From: Burkholderiales bacterium
Lineage (GTDB): Bacteria; Pseudomonadota; Gammaproteobacteria; Burkholderiales; Nitrosomonadaceae
DNA length: 64,000 bases
Direction of reading: 5' to 3'
Assembly (NCBI GenBank): GCA_024235795.1
Contig: JACKLR010000001.1
Location: 434,001-498,000, forward strand
Position numbers and translations under genes: made by a program. The notes under the pieces were generated by a model. The model worked only from the letters and a program-made list of their open reading frames with translations, searched no databases and was not told where the DNA came from. Of the stretch, positions 61,158 to 64,000 are shown piece by piece (the stretch's first letter is position 1; every line of letters begins with the position of its first letter).

Positions 61158-62528
61158 ATGCATATTCATATTCTTGGTATTTGCGGCACGTTTATGGGCG
61201 GTATTGCCGCCATTGCACAGGAAGCCGGCCATAAAGTAACCGGATGCGACCAGAATGTCTACCCACCCATGAGTACGCAACTGGAGTCGTTGGGTATTGA
61301 ATTGATTTCAGGATTCTCGTCAGAACAAATCAAACTTGAACCGGATATATACGTAATTGGCAATGTGGTGACACGGGGCAATCCATTGATGGAAGAAATT
61401 CTGAATCAAAACTTGCCCTATACTTCCGGTCCGCAATGGCTGTCTGAAAATATTTTAAGAAACCGATGGGTTCTGGCTGTTGCCGGCACGCATGGTAAAA
61501 CAACGACAAGTTCAATGTTGACCTGGATTCTGGAATATGCAGGGCTGAACCCGGGTTTTCTGATTGGCGGCATTCCTGAGAATTTCGATACTTCCGCACG
61601 TATCGGATTAAGACCGCAGAGTCAGGCCGATGAAATATCGCCATTCTTTGTGATTGAAGCAGATGAGTATGACACAGCATTTTTTGATAAACGTTCAAAA
61701 TTCGTTCACTATCATCCCAAAACTGCCATCTTGAATAATCTTGAATTTGATCATGCTGATATTTTCCAGGATCTTGCAGCGATTGAACGCCAGTTTCATC
61801 ATTTTATACGAATTGTTCCCAATCAAGGCTTAATCGTTGCCAATGGAATCGATCACAACCTTGAACATGTGCTGAAACAGGGTTGCTGGACACCCATCGA
61901 ACCGTTTGGCGTAACAACAGGCTGGCATACTACTCAGCTTGAACAGACAACCACTGAGGTTTTTTTCGCAAATGCATCGCAAGGCATTCTTAAATGGGAA
62001 TTACTGGGTGAGCATAACCGTATGAATGCATTGGCGGCACTGGCCGCTGCACGTCACGCGGGGGTCCCCGTCAAGGTTGGCATTGAAGCTTTAGTCCAAT
62101 TTAAGAATGTTAAGCGCCGCATGGAAAAGCGCGGTGTAATACATGAAATTACCGTCTATGATGACTTTGCACATCATCCAACCGCTATTCAAACAACACT
62201 CGACGGTTTACGCAGCCACATTGGCAATGCCCGAATTATTGCGGTACTGGAACCACGTTCCAACACTATGAAAATGGGCATCTGGAAAGAGAAACTGGCT
62301 AAAAGCCTCGAAGCAGCGGATACTGTTTTTTGTTATAGCTTTAACGCCGACTGGGTTGAAAATGCACTATCAAAACTTGGCGACAAAGCAAAATGTTATG
62401 CTGACTTGTCACAATTAATCGATGCTATTTCAACTGTTGCAATACCCGGCGATCACATTTTAGTCATGAGTAATGGTGGTTTTGGCGGTATTCATGAAAA
62501 ATTGATGGCCGCCATTCGTAACAAATAA
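61158..62528 (+). CDS. mpl: UDP-N-acetylmuramate:L-alanyl-gamma-D-glutamyl-meso-diaminopimelate ligase
   Basis: Mpl reattaches recycled tripeptide to UDP-MurNAc. The 456-residue Mur ligase has an N-terminal Rossmann domain (HILGICGTFMGGIAAIAQEAGHKVTGCD), the ATP site LAVAGTHGKTTTSSML, FVIEADEYDTAFFDKRSKFVHYHPKTAILNNLEFDHADIF and the C-terminal VYDDFAHHPTAIQTTL. The IEADEYDTAFFDKRSKF block distinguishes Mpl from MurC. It links with nagZ in peptidoglycan recycling. It converges with apt, 16 bases between. Confidence 0.96.
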   Translation: MHIHILGICGTFMGGIAAIAQEAGHKVTGCDQNVYPPMSTQLESLGIELISGFSSEQIKLEPDIYVIGNVVTRGNPLMEEILNQNLPYTSGPQWLSENILRNRWVLAVAGTHGKTTTSSMLTWILEYAGLNPGFLIGGIPENFDTSARIGLRPQSQADEISPFFVIEADEYDTAFFDKRSKFVHYHPKTAILNNLEFDHADIFQDLAAIERQFHHFIRIVPNQGLIVANGIDHNLEHVLKQGCWTPIEPFGVTTGWHTTQLEQTTTEVFFANASQGILKWELLGEHNRMNALAALAAARHAGVPVKVGIEALVQFKNVKRRMEKRGVIHEITVYDDFAHHPTAIQTTLDGLRSHIGNARIIAVLEPRSNTMKMGIWKEKLAKSLEAADTVFCYSFNADWVENALSKLGDKAKCYADLSQLIDAISTVAIPGDHILVMSNGGFGGIHEKLMAAIRNK

Positions 62529-62544
62529 ATCATTTGAAACGGTA

Positions 62545-63072
62545 TTAATCACCCTCAAATTCACACAGTGAGAATATCTTGCACCCCATTTTTTCGAGGC
62601 GCTTTCTACCCCCCACATCCGGCAAATCAATAACAAAACAGCACTCAACCACTTCACCGCCCATTTCCTGAATTAATCTGACCGCGGCTTCTGCAGTTCC
62701 GCCTGTCGCAATCAAATCATCGACCAGCAACACACGATCGCCACGTTGTATGGCATCAACATGAACTTCAATACGGTCGCTGCCATATTCAAGTTGATAG
62801 TCTCGGCCAATCGTTTCAGCGGGCAGCTTATTTTTTTTGCGTATTGGCACAAAACCAGTCTCAAGTTGATAGGCAACGGGCGCGCCAATGATAAAGCCAC
62901 GTGACTCAATGCCGACAACCTTGCTGATTTGGCTTTTTTGATGACGTTTGGTAATTTCCTGAACCGTTGTGCGAAAACCGATCGGATCTTTTAACAGCGT
63001 TGTAACGTCACGAAACATGACTCCCTTATGCGGATAGTGCGGGACTGTACGAATACGGGATTTGATGGGCAT
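62545..63072 (-). CDS. apt: Adenine phosphoribosyltransferase
   Basis: Converts adenine and PRPP to AMP (purine salvage). The 175-residue protein has the N-terminal IRTVPHYPHKGVMFRDVTTLLKDP, VVGIESRGFIIGAPVAYQL and the PRPP motif VLLVDDLIATGGTAEAAVRL at about 119-138. Length and motifs are normal. A terminator for nirK lies upstream, so apt must have its own promoter in the short gap. Confidence 0.96.
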   Translation of the reverse strand: MPIKSRIRTVPHYPHKGVMFRDVTTLLKDPIGFRTTVQEITKRHQKSQISKVVGIESRGFIIGAPVAYQLETGFVPIRKKNKLPAETIGRDYQLEYGSDRIEVHVDAIQRGDRVLLVDDLIATGGTAEAAVRLIQEMGGEVVECCFVIDLPDVGGRKRLEKMGCKIFSLCEFEGD

Positions 63073-63107
63073 AAAAAAGCAAGATGATAAATAAAGGGAT
63101 CACAAGT

Positions 63108-63151
63108 CCCAAACAAAACAAAACGGCTCCAACCAATGGCTGGAGCCGTTT
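63108..63151 (-). terminator. Intrinsic terminator of nirK
   Basis: AAACGGCTCCA (63121-63131) and TGGAGCCGTTT (63141-63151) form an 11-base stem. On the minus strand it is followed by a TTTTGTTTTG tract. It lies 43 bases after the nirK stop, so it ends nirK transcription before apt. Confidence 0.88.
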
Positions 63152-63193
63152 ATGGATTACATCACTTTAACAAATATTTTTTTGTATAAGCGC

Positions 63194-64000
63194 TTAGTGA
63201 TCCATCGCTGCGCCAGCGTCAAATGATGCAGGTGCTTTGACTTGCTCCATCATGTCGTTATCCCACTCACCTTCGACATTCATATGCAGCGCTGCACCGA
63301 GCAGTACAGCTTCAATCAGGTTATGACTGAGGTATACATATAAACCAGGTTGATGGAATTCATATGCAGCAGCAACTGCTGCACCCGCTGGAATAAACCA
63401 TGTTTCCTGGCTTGTTAATGGAGTATCGCTGAATGAACCGCCTACCCAGTAAAGATCAGCGTGACCACCGATCAAGTGAGGATAAGATTGACGGTTAGCT
63501 GATGAGTGAACGAATAATACTTTCTCACCCACTTTGGCTGACAATGCGTTATCACCGGTAATCGCACCCACTGCACCGTTGAAAACAACATGAGTTGGAA
63601 TCAGGCCTTTAGCGAGTTCAAGCATTTCATGCATGCCAGCAGCTGGTGAATCATATTTCTTGAAGTTACCCTTGCCATCGTTTGGCAAATAGTAATCTTG
63701 CTCGCCAATGTAGTATGCACGGTCATAACGATATGCATTGCCTTTCTCATCTTTCAGACCATCACGTGGCAGGACCATAATCGCACCACTCATACCTGAA
63801 ATAACGTGGAAAGGAATCATTGTTCCACCTGGTGCACAGTGGTATACAAATACACCTGGCTTAACAGCTTTCCAGCGTAAAACAACTTCTTCACCTGGCT
63901 GGACCAATGTCAGGCCAGCACCACCCAATGCGCCTGTTGCAGCATGGAAATCCACGTTATGCGCCAATGTACTGTCTTTTGGATTAACCAAGGTAAGCTC
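63194..64000 (-). CDS. nirK: Copper-containing nitrite reductase NirK, 5' end cut by window edge
   Basis: Periplasmic multicopper protein that reduces nitrite to nitric oxide. The C-terminal 268 residues are present; the frame is open to the right edge (first visible residues ELTLVNPKDSTLAHNVDFHAATG). Copper ligands are visible: VDFHAATGALGG, the type 1 site FVYHCAPGGTMIPFHVISGMSG (Cys, His, Met) and the type 2/catalytic His in YPHLIGGHADLYW. The latter block and a C-terminal HMNVEG strand fit the NirK of ammonia oxidisers. NirK is important for nitrite tolerance in Nitrosomonas. The signal peptide and promoter lie outside the window. Confidence 0.93.
   Translation of the reverse strand, partial: ELTLVNPKDSTLAHNVDFHAATGALGGAGLTLVQPGEEVVLRWKAVKPGVFVYHCAPGGTMIPFHVISGMSGAIMVLPRDGLKDEKGNAYRYDRAYYIGEQDYYLPNDGKGNFKKYDSPAAGMHEMLELAKGLIPTHVVFNGAVGAITGDNALSAKVGEKVLFVHSSANRQSYPHLIGGHADLYWVGGSFSDTPLTSQETWFIPAGAAVAAAYEFHQPGLYVYLSHNLIEAVLLGAALHMNVEGEWDNDMMEQVKAPASFDAGAAMDH

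Noticed and set aside
1..64000. CRISPR arrays, insertion sequences, prophage, tRNA or rRNA genes
   Set aside because: No regularly spaced direct repeats, transposase or integrase motifs, terminal repeats, or cloverleaf/rRNA core sequences were recognised on reading.

Overview
The window is a continuous piece of chromosome from a low-GC betaproteobacterium, most likely an ammonia oxidiser of the Nitrosomonas group. This rests on the gene order (rpoE-rseA-mucB-degP-lepA-lepB-DUF4845-rnc-era-pdxJ-acpS, hfq-hflX-hflK-hflC-DUF2065-hisZ-purA, ilvB-ilvH-ilvC-psd-pssA-leuA, hisCBHAFIE-hinT-tatABC), on a multicopper NirK of the ammonia-oxidiser type at the right edge, and on a di-haem cytochrome c peroxidase. 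The identification comes from recalled family and synteny knowledge, not a database search. I see no insertion sequence, prophage, CRISPR array, tRNA or rRNA gene; it is a core-genome window.

Layout. 1-6.3 kb: partial prmB, tadA, a signal-less L,D-transpeptidase, then a two-gene unit of a secreted LysM-FecR protein and a CHASE2-PAS-GGDEF-EAL c-di-GMP protein. 6.3-18.2 kb, mostly minus strand: nagZ, acpS, pdxJ, era, rnc, DUF4845, lepB, lepA, a thioredoxin-fold protein and the sigma-E envelope-stress group (degP, mucB, rseA, rpoE), then queF. 18.3-24.2 kb, plus strand: smc, zipA, a CDGSH protein, a small coiled-coil protein, zapA and a well-supported 6S RNA gene. 24.25-24.9 kb is a gene-poor stretch. 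24.9-34.4 kb, minus strand: a redoxin, purA, hisZ, DUF2065, hflC, hflK, hflX, hfq, cytochrome c peroxidase and rppH. 34.6-36.9 kb: proS and a lytic transglycosylase. 36.9-46.6 kb, minus strand: a TlpA thioredoxin, leuA with an apparent leucine-rich leader peptide and attenuator, pssA, psd, ilvC, ilvH, ilvB, tldD and a nitrilase-family amidase. 46.9-62.5 kb, plus strand: glnE, a type IV pilin behind a sigma-54 promoter, hisCBHAFIE, hinT, tatABC, a SlyB-like envelope protein, copA, copZ and mpl. The end holds apt and partial nirK on the minus strand.

Functional themes are branched-chain amino acid synthesis (ilvBHC, leuA), histidine synthesis (hisCBHAFIE plus the distant hisZ), envelope quality control (sigma-E regulon, HflKC, LepB, Tat), chromosome and division functions (smc, zipA, zapA) and copper/nitrogen-oxide handling (copA, copZ, nirK). 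The most noteworthy non-coding signals are the leuA leader/attenuator, the 6S RNA with its own -10 box, the sigma-54 promoter of the pilin gene and several intrinsic terminators. The most noteworthy protein-level item is the LysM-FecR / CHASE2-GGDEF-EAL pair, which looks like an envelope sensor feeding c-di-GMP. Expected neighbours that are missing (recO after era, ligA after zipA, hisG and hisD before hisC) are listed as findings.
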